A DNA stretch of 64,000 bases, taken from assembly GCA_032433765.1 (NCBI GenBank), contig JAVIAB010000008.1:46120106-46184105 (forward strand), in the 5' to 3' direction. A program made the position numbers and the translations under genes. Origin of the DNA: Megaustenia siamemsis (lineage: Eukaryota > Mollusca > Gastropoda > Stylommatophora > Ariophantidae). Shown here piece by piece: positions 54,346-64,000 of the stretch. The stretch's first letter is position 1. Each line of letters starts with the position of its first letter. The notes beneath the pieces are model-generated. The model ran no database searches. It saw only the letters and a program-made list of their open reading frames with translations, and had not been told where the DNA came from.

Positions 54346-55345
54346 CCACCTATCCAACAAAACTAACACAACGAAATGTCCTATCAACTATTCAACAAAA
54401 ATAACACAACGAAATGTCCTATCAACTATTCAACAAAAATAACACAACGAAATGTCCTATCAACTATTCAACAAAAATAACACAACGAAATGTCCTATCA
54501 ACTATTCAACAAAAATAACACAACGAAATGTCCTATCAACTATTCAACAAAAATAACACAACGAAATGTCCTATCAACTATTCAACAAAAATAACACAAC
54601 GAAATGTCCTATCAACTATCCAACAAAAACAACACAGTGCAATGGCCTATCAACTTTCCAACAAAAGCATAAACAACACAACGCAATGTCTTATCAATTA
54701 TCCAACAAAAACAACACAACGCAATGTCCTATCAACTATCCAACAAAAACAACACACTGCAATGTCCTATCAACTATCCAACAAAAACAACACTTGCAAT
54801 GTCCTATCAACTTTCCAACAAAAACATAAACAACACAACGCAATGTCCTATCAACTATCCAACAAAAACAACACATTGCAATGTCCTATCAACTATCCAA
54901 CAAAAACAACACAACGCAATGTCCTATCAACTATACAACAAAAACAGCACAACGCAATGTCCTATCAACTATCCAACAAAAACAACACATTGCAATGTCC
55001 TATCAACTATCCAACAAAAACAACACAACGCAATGTCCTATCAACTATACAACAAAAACAGTACAACGCAATGTCCTATCAACTATACAACAAAAACAGT
55101 ACAACGCAATGCCCTATCAACTATACAACAAAAACAGTACAACGCAATGTCCTATCAACTATACAACAAAAACAACACAACGCAATGTCCTATCAACTAT
55201 ACAACAAAAAAGTACAACGCAATGTCCTATCAACTATCCAACAAAAACAACACAACGCAATGTCCTATCAACTATACAACAAAAACAGTACAACGCAATG
55301 TCCTATCAACTATACAACAAAAACAGTACAACATAATTCCCTAAA
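54346..55345. repeat. 38-bp minisatellite, about 26 copies
   Basis: The unit is CAACTATTCAACAAAAATAA plus CACAACGAAATGTCCTAT, shifting to CCAACAAAAACAACAC and then ATACAACAAAAACAGTAC types towards the right. Open frames of up to 286 codons (MSYQLSNKNNTTQCPINY-type repeats) are artefacts. Confidence 0.95.
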
Positions 55346-55930
55346 CCTAACAGGAAGAACAGGAAACATTACAAGCATTAATCTTTGATACACCCTTAAA
55401 TATGTATACATAGACAATATTGAAACCTATATTCTTCCATACATATATGTATTCACAAAAAGCATACAATTTCAGGATTTTTACGAGAACAGTCACCGTT
55501 TTCCAGCAGTTCAGATTTTGTAAACCGTTTCAAATCCTTACATTTCCGACAACACACACACTCTTTGCACGCAGTGGTTATCACGCAGAAGCACACATTA
55601 CGTGATATGCACCGTTCAACTAACTACATGCGATCTGTAATCTGTCACACACAAAAATCTACGTTCTGCCGTTCCTTTGAAAACTGCTTCATAAATGTAA
55701 GGTATCTGTGATGCTATCCGCAACCCAGGTATTATACACAATTTTACGTTCGTGACGAAGGTATTGAACATTTTATCTAAAACCGTTTTGTTATTTTCTT
55801 TCACATATCAAGGCCAGAAGAAATTACACATTTGTGCTGTCTGCTTCTTCTGTGTTGGCTTTTACGTTGGTGGCGTTTATACTGTATTTTTTACCATACC
55901 ATTCACTGCAACTAACTTGTGGTTATGGAC
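55346..55930. other. unassigned
   Basis: Unique sequence with no recognised feature. Confidence 0.35.
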
Positions 55931-56240
55931 GTGGTTATAGTTAGTCGAAGATCCCGGTTTCACTACAAACGAATTAAAATCCATAATTGCTCAACCGCCT
56001 GTGCCGGTTGAATCAACTGAATTGAAACTCATCTGATTGAATGATCAAAACACAAGAAAGCCAGCTGCAGTCACCATTATAGCAACTACAGCACACGCCA
56101 AAAGACATAAGGCCAAGAGGCACCGAAAGTGAACACAGCTGAACAGTCCTTCGTCATACGATATCATCATTTATCGTAAGCATTCGGAATATCGAAACAC
56201 GATCCGGATGAAAAACAGATCTTACGGTGTGCACAGATCG
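55931..56240 (+). repeat. R1 dispersed repeat, copy missing the right end
   Basis: Collinear with 63160-63460: GAATTAAAATCCATAA, then GCTCAACCGCCTGTGC, then CCTTCGTCATACGATATCAT. It ends in CACGGTGTGCACAG-like sequence near 56235. It is clearly diverged from the copy at 63 kb. There is no coding capacity. Confidence 0.85.
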
Positions 56241-56249
56241 TTAACTTCT

Positions 56250-56460
56250 TTATTTCTACTTTTTCTTTAATGCTGTTCTACATTTTGTTGATAGGCGTCG
56301 CAGGCTTAAGTCAATGGCGTATTTTTTGTCAAGGGCACTTTCTTTGCCTTGGTACATAGTGATATTGTATTGTTTTATTATGTCATAAATTCCCTTAATG
56401 CATCTTCTTCTTGGTCTCCCTCTATATCTTGGTTGTTTCACATTATTGTTATAAGCTCTT
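56250..56460 (-). mobile_element. family-G LINE, C-terminal fragment
   Basis: The minus-strand frame reads NNVKQPRYRGRPRRRCIKGI, YDIIKQYNITMYQGKESALD and LSLRRLSTKC. This matches the common LINE tail pattern RGRPRxRW-x-x-x-I followed by a short helix. The sequence differs from families A-F and H. Confidence 0.55.
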
Positions 56461-56639
56461 GACGCTGCTGCTGAGGGGTTCGTGTGGGGTTCTCTAAACG
56501 AGAACTACCTTCTGTACATATTGATTTGGGACTGGTTCCCACACCGTTAGTTTATTCATGTTCGTACGACAAAAAATCCGGTTTCTTTTTTTTTAATAAT
56601 CCACTCTATGAGTGATCAGTTGTAATGACAATCATGAAG

Positions 56640-57055
56640 ATACAGGCCTTCATTAATGGAAGCATAAGCAGGATAAAAGGATGGAAATGGCAGGACTAAA
56701 TCACTAACATAGAATTATGGAAATGTACCAATCAAATACCAGTGGATAAAGAGATACAGAATAAACGATGACGCTGGATAGGACACACACTGTGGAATAC
56801 AACTGAGAGTATTACACAACAGGCCCTTTTTGGAATCCCCAAAGGAAAAAACAAAGAGGAAGACCAAAATATCTTGGAGAAGACAGATGGTAGCGGAGAC
56901 GACGATGATGGGGAAAACATGGAATGATCTTAAAAGAATGGCAAGAAACAGAACGGCTTTGAAAGTGATTGTTGGAGACATATGCTCCACTGGGAGCTGA
57001 AAGATAGAGACAGTTGAGCTGAAAGATTGACAAAGAAGAAGAAGAAGAAGAAGAG
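56640..57055 (+). mobile_element. family-D LINE, 3'-terminal remnant (reference copy)
   Basis: Reads KIQAFINGSISRIKG, then a frame with IPVDKEIQNKRWRWIGHTLW-like residues, ALFGIPKGKNKEEDQNILEK, and GKTWNDLKRMARNRTALKV. It ends in a CSTGS-stop piece and (GAA)n at 57040-57055. Two shifts are needed. Confidence 0.8.
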
Positions 57056-57659
57056 GGAGAAGAATCTAAGAGTGCATTATTGTCGACCAGGGAGTGTTTC
57101 CTACTGGATGGTTAATTTCAAGATGAATAAAAAGTCCACCAAGACTAACATGCTCGCCCTGTGAGGAATTTTGTGAAATGAATTGTTGTTCTCTGCTTTT
57201 AATTCGCTAGATTATTCCTAGCTGATTCCTTCGAAACCTTCTGTTTATCACTTGGCCTCAGACTATTTACATGCTTAGAAGCATATTGATTATTATTTTC
57301 TTTAAATTGATCTCCCATACATTAGTGAGACTGAATCATTTTTTACACAATGAGCAGGTAAGCATATTACTGGTGGTGCATTGACAGGCGATAATTAATG
57401 AGGACATTAAGCAGGTTAGTAAAGTGAGAAACTGAGAACGTTATTCAGGCAAGGAAGCAGTAAAAAGAAAATTAAAATGAAACAGACTACACTCAGAGAG
57501 CAGTTAAACGTGAATACATTACTGAAATAGTATGCAGATTAACTCATTTATTTTATATTAAGAAAACATAAGAGGAGAAACTCTTAACTGATTATTTTCC
57601 AATAAGCTGATAACTCATTACAAAGTGGGAATCATGTTTGAGGAGCAATAACCAACATG
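57056..57659. other. unassigned AT-rich sequence
   Basis: No recognised feature. Confidence 0.35.
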
Positions 57660-57681
57660 TATAGATGATGATGATGATGAT

Positions 57682-57939
57682 GGAAGCCGCGATAGCTCAG
57701 TGGTTAGTGAACTGGACTACGAAGGACAAGAGGTAGGGTTCGATCCCAAACAACGGCTTCCGGGTTCACCCAGCCTTAAATTGGTACCGGATTTTTTATA
57801 GGAAAGTAAAGCGGCACGGGCGTAATACAGACCACATTACCCCAAAAATCATGTGCTAAAGGTCTGTAAAATTTATGGTCACTAACACCGTATTCCCTTT
57901 ACGCCACTTGGCGTGACGGGGGCCTTTTACTTTTACTTT
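57682..57939 (+). mobile_element. tRNA-derived SINE, full-length
   Basis: The head GGAAGCCGCGATAGCTCAG has a perfect 8-bp acceptor-like pairing (GGAAGCCG with CGGCTTCC), an A-box TAGCTCAGTGG and a B-box GGTTCGATCCC. The body and 3' hairpin are as in 24550-24825, and the tail is TTTTACTTTTACTTTT. The flanking TSD is TATAGATGATGATG versus TATAGATGATAATG (57660 and 57940), with a few extra ATG units on the left. Confidence 0.93.
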
Positions 57940-58219
57940 TATAGATGATAATGTCATCTTGTTAGCCGCACTCCATAGACGACTGATTTATCGCCCGCCT
58001 CAACCAACTTGTTTGAGCATACTATGGAGGATCGCTGTCGCCTCTGCAGCAGATCCTCTATATCACAGACATCCCCCTCCCATACTTCACACTGACCAAA
58101 TAGAAAACTATAGGTGAACATAGCTGGAAGCAGCCAGCTTCCACTGCGATAGTGACATCACAGAGACAGTGAACAAGGACAGACTGTAGTGGAAACTCAA
58201 CTATTGCCAGACAAATGTA
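57940..58219. other. unassigned
   Basis: No feature recognised. It may include degraded upstream parts of the family-H LINE. Confidence 0.35.
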
Positions 58220-58860
58220 CAACGTTCCACCACCATAGGCAGTGACTTTCAGCAGGACATTGTGTTATTATTAAAGGTTGGCACAACAAAATAACCAACT
58301 TAACTGTCCTGCAACGTGCTAAGACCCCAACAATCATATCGATGCTCAGAAGTCGAACACTAAGATGGGTGGGGTATGTCCAGCGAATGGAATAAAAGCG
58401 CATCCCCAGGCAAGTACTATATGGCGAACTAACACATGGAAAAAGACAAATCGACAGACCTAAACTACAATATAGGGATATCTATAAATCATATCTGAAT
58501 GACTTCTCCTTATGTGAATATGACTGGGAACATCTGACAAGTGATTGCACATCATGGAGAGCATGCATAAGGAATGGTATAACATCATTTGAGACTGTGC
58601 TAAGGCAAAACTTAGAAGTGAAAATACTCATGAAAAGGGATGGAAAACCCCGTGGATCTGTGGGCCTGACTTGTTCATTCAGTGGCGTGTGTTTGTCAAA
58701 CATTGGTAGAATTAGCCACGAGAGAAGCTTTTCAACAAAAACAAAACCTCAGCAAAAACAATACACAATAGCCTCCACTAGACCGTCTGACAAGGCGAAA
58801 AGGGCCTTAGTACTGTATACAGAAAATACATCTGGTACAGACAAAGCGTGTCATAACGTT
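58220..58860 (+). mobile_element. family-H LINE, C-terminal region
   Basis: Frames give NLTVLQRAKTPTIISMLRSR, TLRWVGYVQRME, a stop, KRIPRQVLYGELTHGKRQID, RPKLQYRDIYKSYLNDF, CEYDWEHLTSDCTSWRACIR and NGITSFETVLRQNLE. This is a well-known RTE-type LINE C-terminus (LRWxGHVxRM, then a G-R-P-x-L-R-Y-x-D pattern and W-E-x-L-x-x-D-R-x-x-W). The frame stays open from 58597 to 58875 across a unique C-terminal tail. It has at least one stop (near 58395). Confidence 0.85.
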
Positions 58861-58865
58861 TCGCG

Positions 58866-59098
58866 GCCTCGGTAGCCTAGCTGGGAAAACCACCCGACAG
58901 GGGGTATCGGTAGCTTAGTTGGGAAAACCACCCGACTGGGGTCCTCGGCAGCCTAGTTGGGAAAACCACCCGACAGGGGTATCGGTAGCTTAGTTGGGAA
59001 AACCACCCGACTGGGGTCCTCGGCAGCATAGTTGGGAAAACCACCCGATTGAGAACCTCGGTAGCTTAGTTGGGAAAACTACCCGACTGGGCTACCGA
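58866..59098 (+). repeat. 38-bp array of a tRNA-like A-box module, about 6 copies
   Basis: The unit is CCTCGGTAGCTTAGTTGGGA plus AAACCACCCGACTGGGGT, with exact 38-bp spacing (58882, 58920, 58958). Each unit contains an A-box-like TAGCTTAGTTGG and looks like the 5' half of a tRNA. The last unit continues into a single B-box-like segment. Confidence 0.9.
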
Positions 59099-59132
59099 CG
59101 TTCGGACAACACGTGTTTGATTCAAACTGGAA
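59050..59132 (+). mobile_element. tRNA-like head of a second SINE or tRNA pseudogene
   Basis: The last repeat unit (A-box TAGCTTAGTTGG at about 59061) is followed by CTACCGACGTTCGGAC and GTGTTTGATTCAAACTGG. The latter has a B-box-like TTTGATTCAAAC at about 59114-59125. The spacing of about 50 bases between boxes fits a tRNA. I cannot tell whether a SINE body follows. Confidence 0.45.
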
Positions 59133-60130
59133 GCAGTGTGAGTTATACTCGTGGTTGGAAAAACAAATACCCCCGAGGTCGACCCAGCCACTGGCAGAAA
59201 TGGATACAAGGATAGTACTCTGGGAAGATGAGAAATGCCGCCTCGCATCGTGAGTTTCGATGCTTGAAGCGACACTATCCAGAAGTTTTCGAACACTTCT
59301 AGATAGGTGACTGAGCACATGTGGGTGAAAACTCGCGTGCTAAGACCTTGATTCAAGTTTCGTACTTTACCTTTATCTCTAAAACGTGTCAAAGTTATTA
59401 GTCTATTCACTGCTTCCTCATTGTCATCTTTAAAATTGCATACACGTCGTTTTCGCATATTTATTTTTTTTTATTTTCAGTTTTCCTTCATCTTTATTGT
59501 TTTGTTTATATTCTCAGACGATACGAATTTAGTTAAAACGTCGGAGTCTTTATAATATCTTTCATCTACATCGTAAAACAAATCTACACATATTTCTTCA
59601 GGATCATTTAATTCTATTGACAATTAATGCTATCCATGGTAGTGTGCTGCGGAGTTGGCGCACAAATAGAATCGTGATATCCAGCAATCTCCACAGGAAA
59701 GGCCTAACTATCACATTAAATCAAACCTTTACCTAAAACACTAACCGCCGCAGACACTATCCTCACTCAATTTTTTTTCACAAAGACCTAGATTCTATTT
59801 CAAAAAGAAGTTCGCCAACACACAAGATGCTTGAGATTCGGGACGCGAAGGTACATCAGAGACCACTTGTTGACTTGGGTCAAGTGCAGTCTAACTGATG
59901 TGGCTGAAATACATATCTTCATGCCTCTCGTATTCTCTCTATCCTCCCCCCCCCCCCCACTCTATCTCTCTCTATCACCGGTATATTCATAAAGGTTAAT
60001 GCTCTTATGTCTTTTGGCCTTGACAAAAAAAAATGCATCCCTGTTTTTGTAAAATGATTACAGAAACAATCATTGAAAACAGATTTCAGTTATGTCGAAC
60101 TATATCTTATTTATTTCTATTATTTTAATG
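59133..60130. other. unassigned
   Basis: No gene supported. A poly-C run followed by a CTCTAT-rich stretch lies at 59946-59978. Confidence 0.35.
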
Positions 60131-60205
60131 ATTTATATGACATACATGAAGGACTGCGAGATGTGAACGAGAGTTGACCGCCTACGCCAAACGGCATGTC
60201 ACCTG
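60130..60205 (+). mobile_element. family-A LINE 3' stub
   Basis: GACCGCCTACGCCAAACGGC and ATGTCACCTGTTGATGAT match the last roughly 60 bp of family A (compare 50860-50895). Confidence 0.6.
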
Positions 60206-60304
60206 TTGATGATTACAAATATGTTCATTTCTATAACATGCTCTATATTCCTAAAACAGACTCCGTATTTGTCTGTCTCTTGCCTTGACTGTTTACTTCT
60301 CTTT

Positions 60305-60985
60305 CTTCTTCTTCTTTCCTTCCTCATTTGCCTTTCCGTGTAGATGAGATATATAGTTTGCGGTCATTTATGTTCTGTTGGTTTCTCCTGCTATGTTTCC
60401 TAGCGTTTCTAATATTCCATCAATCCATATTTTTCGTGGTCAAACCGTGGATATGGCAATCTCGCAATGTTTGTTGAAGGCTCGCTGTGTTATGTTTTGA
60501 TCTTTCTGTCTTTCCACATGGCAAAACCATTTTATCTGTTTTTTTTTCCTTCATGTTTTTCAACAGCGGAAATTACTTCTAACTTTATTCTAAGTTCTTA
60601 ATTTCAGATGTTATTTCTCATGCTGTTTCCTGTCATGACGTTGGACGCATTTCATTTCTTTCGTGGTTATTATCGTTTTTGTGTCTAGAGTCCAAGTTGG
60701 TAACACAACGTTAGAATAAAGATTGTGTTAAAGGTGCCAGTTTTGCCTCTAGAGTTATTTCCTTAATGGACAATAGAAATGATAGCTGTTCAATGATTTG
60801 ACAAGCTTTTTTTCATCTTAAGTCTATTTCTGCTGCTTGTAAATTGTCGTTTATCACCAGACTTCCTAAGTATTTATATCCTCCACTTGATATAATTGTC
60901 TGTCGTCTATCGTAATGTTGATGTTTTGTTTTTCTTTTCCGATGTACATCATTTCTGCCCGGTTGATGTTGATTTTCATGTTAAT
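60305..60985 (-). mobile_element. family-C LINE, C-terminal half
   Basis: Minus-strand copy with DVHHRKRKTKHQHYDRRQ-like residues (equivalent to KNKQNINITIEGRQL), then a YKYLGSLVINDNLQAA-like thumb piece and the tail to a (GAA)-rich end at 60305-60320. It is truncated near 60985 and heavily frame-shifted. Confidence 0.8.
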
Positions 60986-61584
60986 TTGGGTGTCTATGCA
61001 GTTTAGAATGTTGTCAGATTATGCTGTCACACAAAAAGAGAATACACTGCGAAAGAAAGGGGGAAAATAATATTTCCTTGGGGCCCTGAGAAATCCATAA
61101 TCATCGATGACTGACAGAGGCTACTACTGGGTGTACTATGTTGTTAAGTCAATTTAGACCGCTTACTGATTAGTTTTAAACCACCGGATCCCATTTATAC
61201 AAATAACGTACATTGTACCTTCTTATTACAGGATACACATCAAGATAAACATCACAGGAGGGCCAGTGAAATGCTCACATCTTGGTAACGTTGAATTTTT
61301 ATTTATTTATTTTCAGGAACATCTTTCACCACTTCTGTTGTGTATTCAAAAAGATAATTTTGCCCAACTGTAGATGTTACGCCTGATATTGTATAGTGAC
61401 GCCGACCTCTCGAAGCTTTCATTAAACCTCCCCTTCATATAAAAGTATAGAACCTGCCATGCACAGCCCAACTATAGATTTACTTAGGTCTGCTGGCCGA
61501 GAGAAAATTCCAAACCAACTGTCGTGACGTTTTCAGCTTTGCGAGCAGGGGTGGTTGTGGTAGAATGAAGTCTGTAGCTGGTAA
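60986..61584. other. unassigned
   Basis: No feature recognised. Confidence 0.35.
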
Positions 61585-61887
61585 GTTGGTCTTTTGTTGT
61601 TAATTGGTTGGTATTCTGTTGTTAATTGGTTGGTATTCTGTTGTTAATTGGTTGGTATTTTGTTGTTAATTGGTTGGTATTCTGTTGTTAATTGGTTGGT
61701 ATTCTGTTGTTAATTGGTTGGTATTCTGTTGTTAATTGGTTGGTATTCTGTTGTTAATTGGTTGGTATTCTGTTGTTAATTGGTTGGTATTCTGTTGTTA
61801 ATTGGTTGGTATTCTGTTGTTAATTGGTTGGTATTCTGTTGTTAATTGGTTGGTATTCTGTTGTTAATTGGTTGGTATTCTGTTGTT
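61585..61887. repeat. 22-bp minisatellite, about 14 copies
   Basis: The unit is GTTGTTAATTGGTTGGTATT plus CT. It is almost invariant except one T/C change near 61660. Confidence 0.96.
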
Positions 61888-61924
61888 CACATTTTGGTTA
61901 CTTACTCTTTAAAATATTTGATTG

Positions 61925-63160
61925 GTTGTTTCTTAGCTGGCAGATTCGTTGGTTGATTGATTGTTAACTGGCAGATTAGTTGGTTGATTGATTGTTAGCT
62001 GGCAGATTAGTTGGTTGATTGATTGTTAACTGGCAGATTAGTTGGTTGATTGATTGTTAGCTGGCAGATTAGTTGGTTGATTGATTGTTAACTGGCAGAT
62101 TAGTTGGTTGATTGATTGTTAGCTGGCAGATTAGTTGGTTGATTGATTGTTAACTGGCAGATTAGTTGGTTGATTGATTGTTAGCTGGCAGATTAGTTGG
62201 TTGATTGATTGTTAACTGGCAGATTAGTTGGTTGATTGATTGTTAGCTGGCAGATTAGTTGGTTGATTGATTGTTAACTGGCAGATTAGTTGGTTGATTG
62301 ATTGTTAGCTGGCAGATTAGTTGGTTGATTGATTGTTAACTGGCAGATTAGTTGGTTGATTGATTGTTAGCTGGCAGATTAGTCGGTTGATTGATTGTTA
62401 ACTGGCAGATTAGTTGGTTGATTGATTGTTAACTGGCAGATTAGTTGGTTGATTGATTGTTAACTGGCAGATTAGTTGGTTGATTGATTGTTAACTGGCA
62501 GATTAGTTGGTTGATTGATTGTTAACTGGCAGATTAGTTGGTTGATTGATTGTTAACTGGCAGATTAGTTGGTTGATTGATTGTTAACTTGCAGATTAGT
62601 TGGTTGATTGATTGTTAACTGGCAGATTAGTTGGTTGATTGATTGTTAACTGGCAGATTAGTTGATTGATTGATTGTTAGCTGGCAGGTTAGCTGGTTGA
62701 TTGATTGTTAACTGGCAGATTAGTTGATTGATTGATTGTTAGCTGGCAGATTAGCTGGTTGATTGATTGTTAGCTGGCAGATTAGTTGGTTGATTGATTG
62801 TTAGCTGGCAGATTAGTTGGTTGATGGATTGTTAGCTGGCAGATTAGTTGGTTGATTGATTGTTAGCGGCCAGATTAGTTAGTTGATTGATTGTTAGCTG
62901 GCAGATTAGTTGGTTGATAGATTGTTAGCTGGCAGATTAGTTGGTTGATTGATTGTTAGCTGGCAGATTAGTTGGCTGATTGATTGTTAACTGGCAGATT
63001 AGTTGGTTGATTGATTGTTAACTGGCAGATTAGTTGGTTGATTTAATGTTAGCTGGCAGATTAGTTGGTTGATTGTTAGCTGCCAGATTAGTTGGTTGAT
63101 TTATTGTTAGCGGCCAGATTAGTTGGTTGATAGATTGTTAGCGGTCAAATTAGTTGGTTA
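61925..63160. repeat. 31-bp minisatellite, about 40 copies, with 62-bp dimer zone
   Basis: The unit is TTGGTTGATTGATTGTTAGC plus TGGCAGATTAG. From about 61960 to 62400 units alternate strictly between GTTAACTGGC and GTTAGCTGGC. From 62400 to 62640 all are GTTAAC, and further right mostly GTTAGC with rising divergence. It shares TTAATTGGTTGG-like words with the neighbouring 22-bp array. Confidence 0.96.
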
Positions 63161-63175
63161 TGATTATAGTTAATT

Positions 63176-63501
63176 GAAGGCCCCTGTATCACAGCGAACG
63201 AATTAAAATCCATAACTGCTCAACCGCCTGTGCTAGGGGAATCATCCGAATTAAAACTCATCTCATTGAAGGATCCAAACAAATAAAGGTAGCTACAGTC
63301 CCCATCATAGCAGCTACATCACATGCCAAAAGACGGTCAAGCGGCACCGAAAGTTAACGCAGCTGAACTGTCCTTCGTCATACGATATCATCATTCATCG
63401 TAAACAATCAGAATACCAAAACACGATCTGGATGACAAACACAGCTCACGGTATGCAGAGAGCACTAAACTCAGTAGCTCCGGCAGCAAGCCAGAGTGGC
63501 T
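63176..63501 (+). repeat. R1 dispersed repeat, full copy inserted in the 31-bp array
   Basis: A 326-bp element with imperfect 14-bp flanking repeats, GATTATAGTTAATT (63162-63175) and GATTGTGGTTAATT (63502-63515). Degenerate 31-bp-type sequence lies on both sides. The interior has no open frame and no clear A/B boxes. It is related to 55931-56240 and 32276-32372. Confidence 0.8.
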
Positions 63502-63515
63502 GATTGTGGTTAATT

Positions 63516-63735
63516 AGTTGGTGTGTTGATTCATAATGTATTGGTCCGTGTGTTAAAGTTGGTGCAAACATGGCTAGTTAGTTGATTGGCTGGTTCGTTA
63601 GCTGACTAGTCTGTAAGTTAGAAAGTTGACTGACTGGTTAGATGGTTGGTTTGTTAATTGCTTGATTTGTTCATTATTAATTGGCTGGTTAGTTGGTTAA
63701 TTGATTGTTTGGATATGGTTAATAAGGTTAATTGT
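63516..63735. repeat. degenerate tail of the 31-bp array
   Basis: Irregular GTTAGTTGATTGGCTGGTTC-like words continue the array's composition to about 63735. Confidence 0.6.
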
Positions 63736-64000
63736 TAAGGTTAATTACTCCACCACTTCGCGCGGCCTATATAAACAGACTAACAAGTCTAGTCTGGCAT
63801 AGTGAATAGGGATCGAAGAGGGAAGGCAACCCTGCACTCAAAAAATTCTTGGCTGAAATCTGTCGTGTTGGGACGAAAGGCGCAAATAAACCACAACACA
63901 TGTTCGACCACTTCACGAATCTGTAAAGTAGATAATGAAGAGAACCATCAATTCCTTGAGTACTTATTTGGTGAACGCAAGAAAAAAAGAAATAAAGAAA
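63736..64000. other. unassigned; resembles 47690-47770 in part
   Basis: A segment at 63774-63845 (AAACAGACTAACAAGTC, then GAGGGAAGGCAACCCTG) is similar to the one at 47 kb. No coding support. Confidence 0.35.

Noticed and set aside
54528..55388. 286-codon N/Q-rich frame (prion-like composition)
   Set aside because: Derived from the 38-bp array; all three frames are open over much of it, and there is no unique terminal sequence of note.

Overview
This is a gene-poor, repeat-saturated stretch of an animal nuclear genome. I found no convincing host gene, tRNA or rRNA gene, or CRISPR array. Every recognisable coding trace belongs to a transposable element (TE): several families of 3'-terminal LINE (non-LTR retrotransposon) fragments, two long copies of an endonuclease/RT/RNase H LINE, a mariner-type transposase C-terminus, a Penelope-like GIY-YIG fragment, a TA-flanked MITE, and five copies of one tRNA-derived SINE. 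LINE tails of this kind plus a tRNA-headed SINE fit a lophotrochozoan, most likely a mollusc (perhaps a gastropod). That assignment is an inference I cannot test here.

Layout. 0-11 kb: a 34-bp minisatellite, a 25-bp minisatellite interrupted by a MITE, decayed LINE tails, and a second 34-bp array that a 2.9-kb family-B LINE has entered. 11-22 kb: arrays of 11, 25, 39, 50 and 56 bp. The last two sit inside a family-A LINE tail. 22-30 kb: two SINEs with clear target-site duplications (TSDs), a hammerhead-ribozyme-like motif, a 30-bp array and a family-C LINE copy. 30-39 kb: arrays of 15, 65 and 18 bp and 1.8 kb of (GGAA)n. 39-45 kb: a nearly full-length, minus-strand family-B LINE head-to-head with the best preserved family-C LINE. 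45-57 kb: duplicated blocks of a 24-bp array plus LINE tail, a 37/38-bp array series, Penelope and mariner debris. 57-64 kb: a SINE, a family-H LINE tail, an amplified tRNA-like module, and arrays of 22 and 31 bp.

LINE family labels used here are mine. A = tail with a GHxMRRGKLEYL-type motif. B = endonuclease + RT + RNase H. C = RTE-like RT with FADDQ. D = tail ending LKRMARNRT. E = tail with TSNIKRWTSQPMT. F = RT C-terminus only. G = tail with GRPRRRCIKG. H = tail with SMLRSRTLRWVGYVQRM. I = a second RNase H LINE. R1 = an unidentified dispersed repeat of about 326 bp.

Main message: about two dozen mostly unrelated tandem arrays fill roughly 23-24 kb (about 37%) of the window. At several loci the amplified unit can be traced to part of a TE: a LINE tail, a SINE body and a tRNA-like head. 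The locus looks like a place where TE debris is repeatedly converted into minisatellites. Very long open frames across the arrays are artefacts of unit lengths divisible by three or of short simple repeats, not genes.
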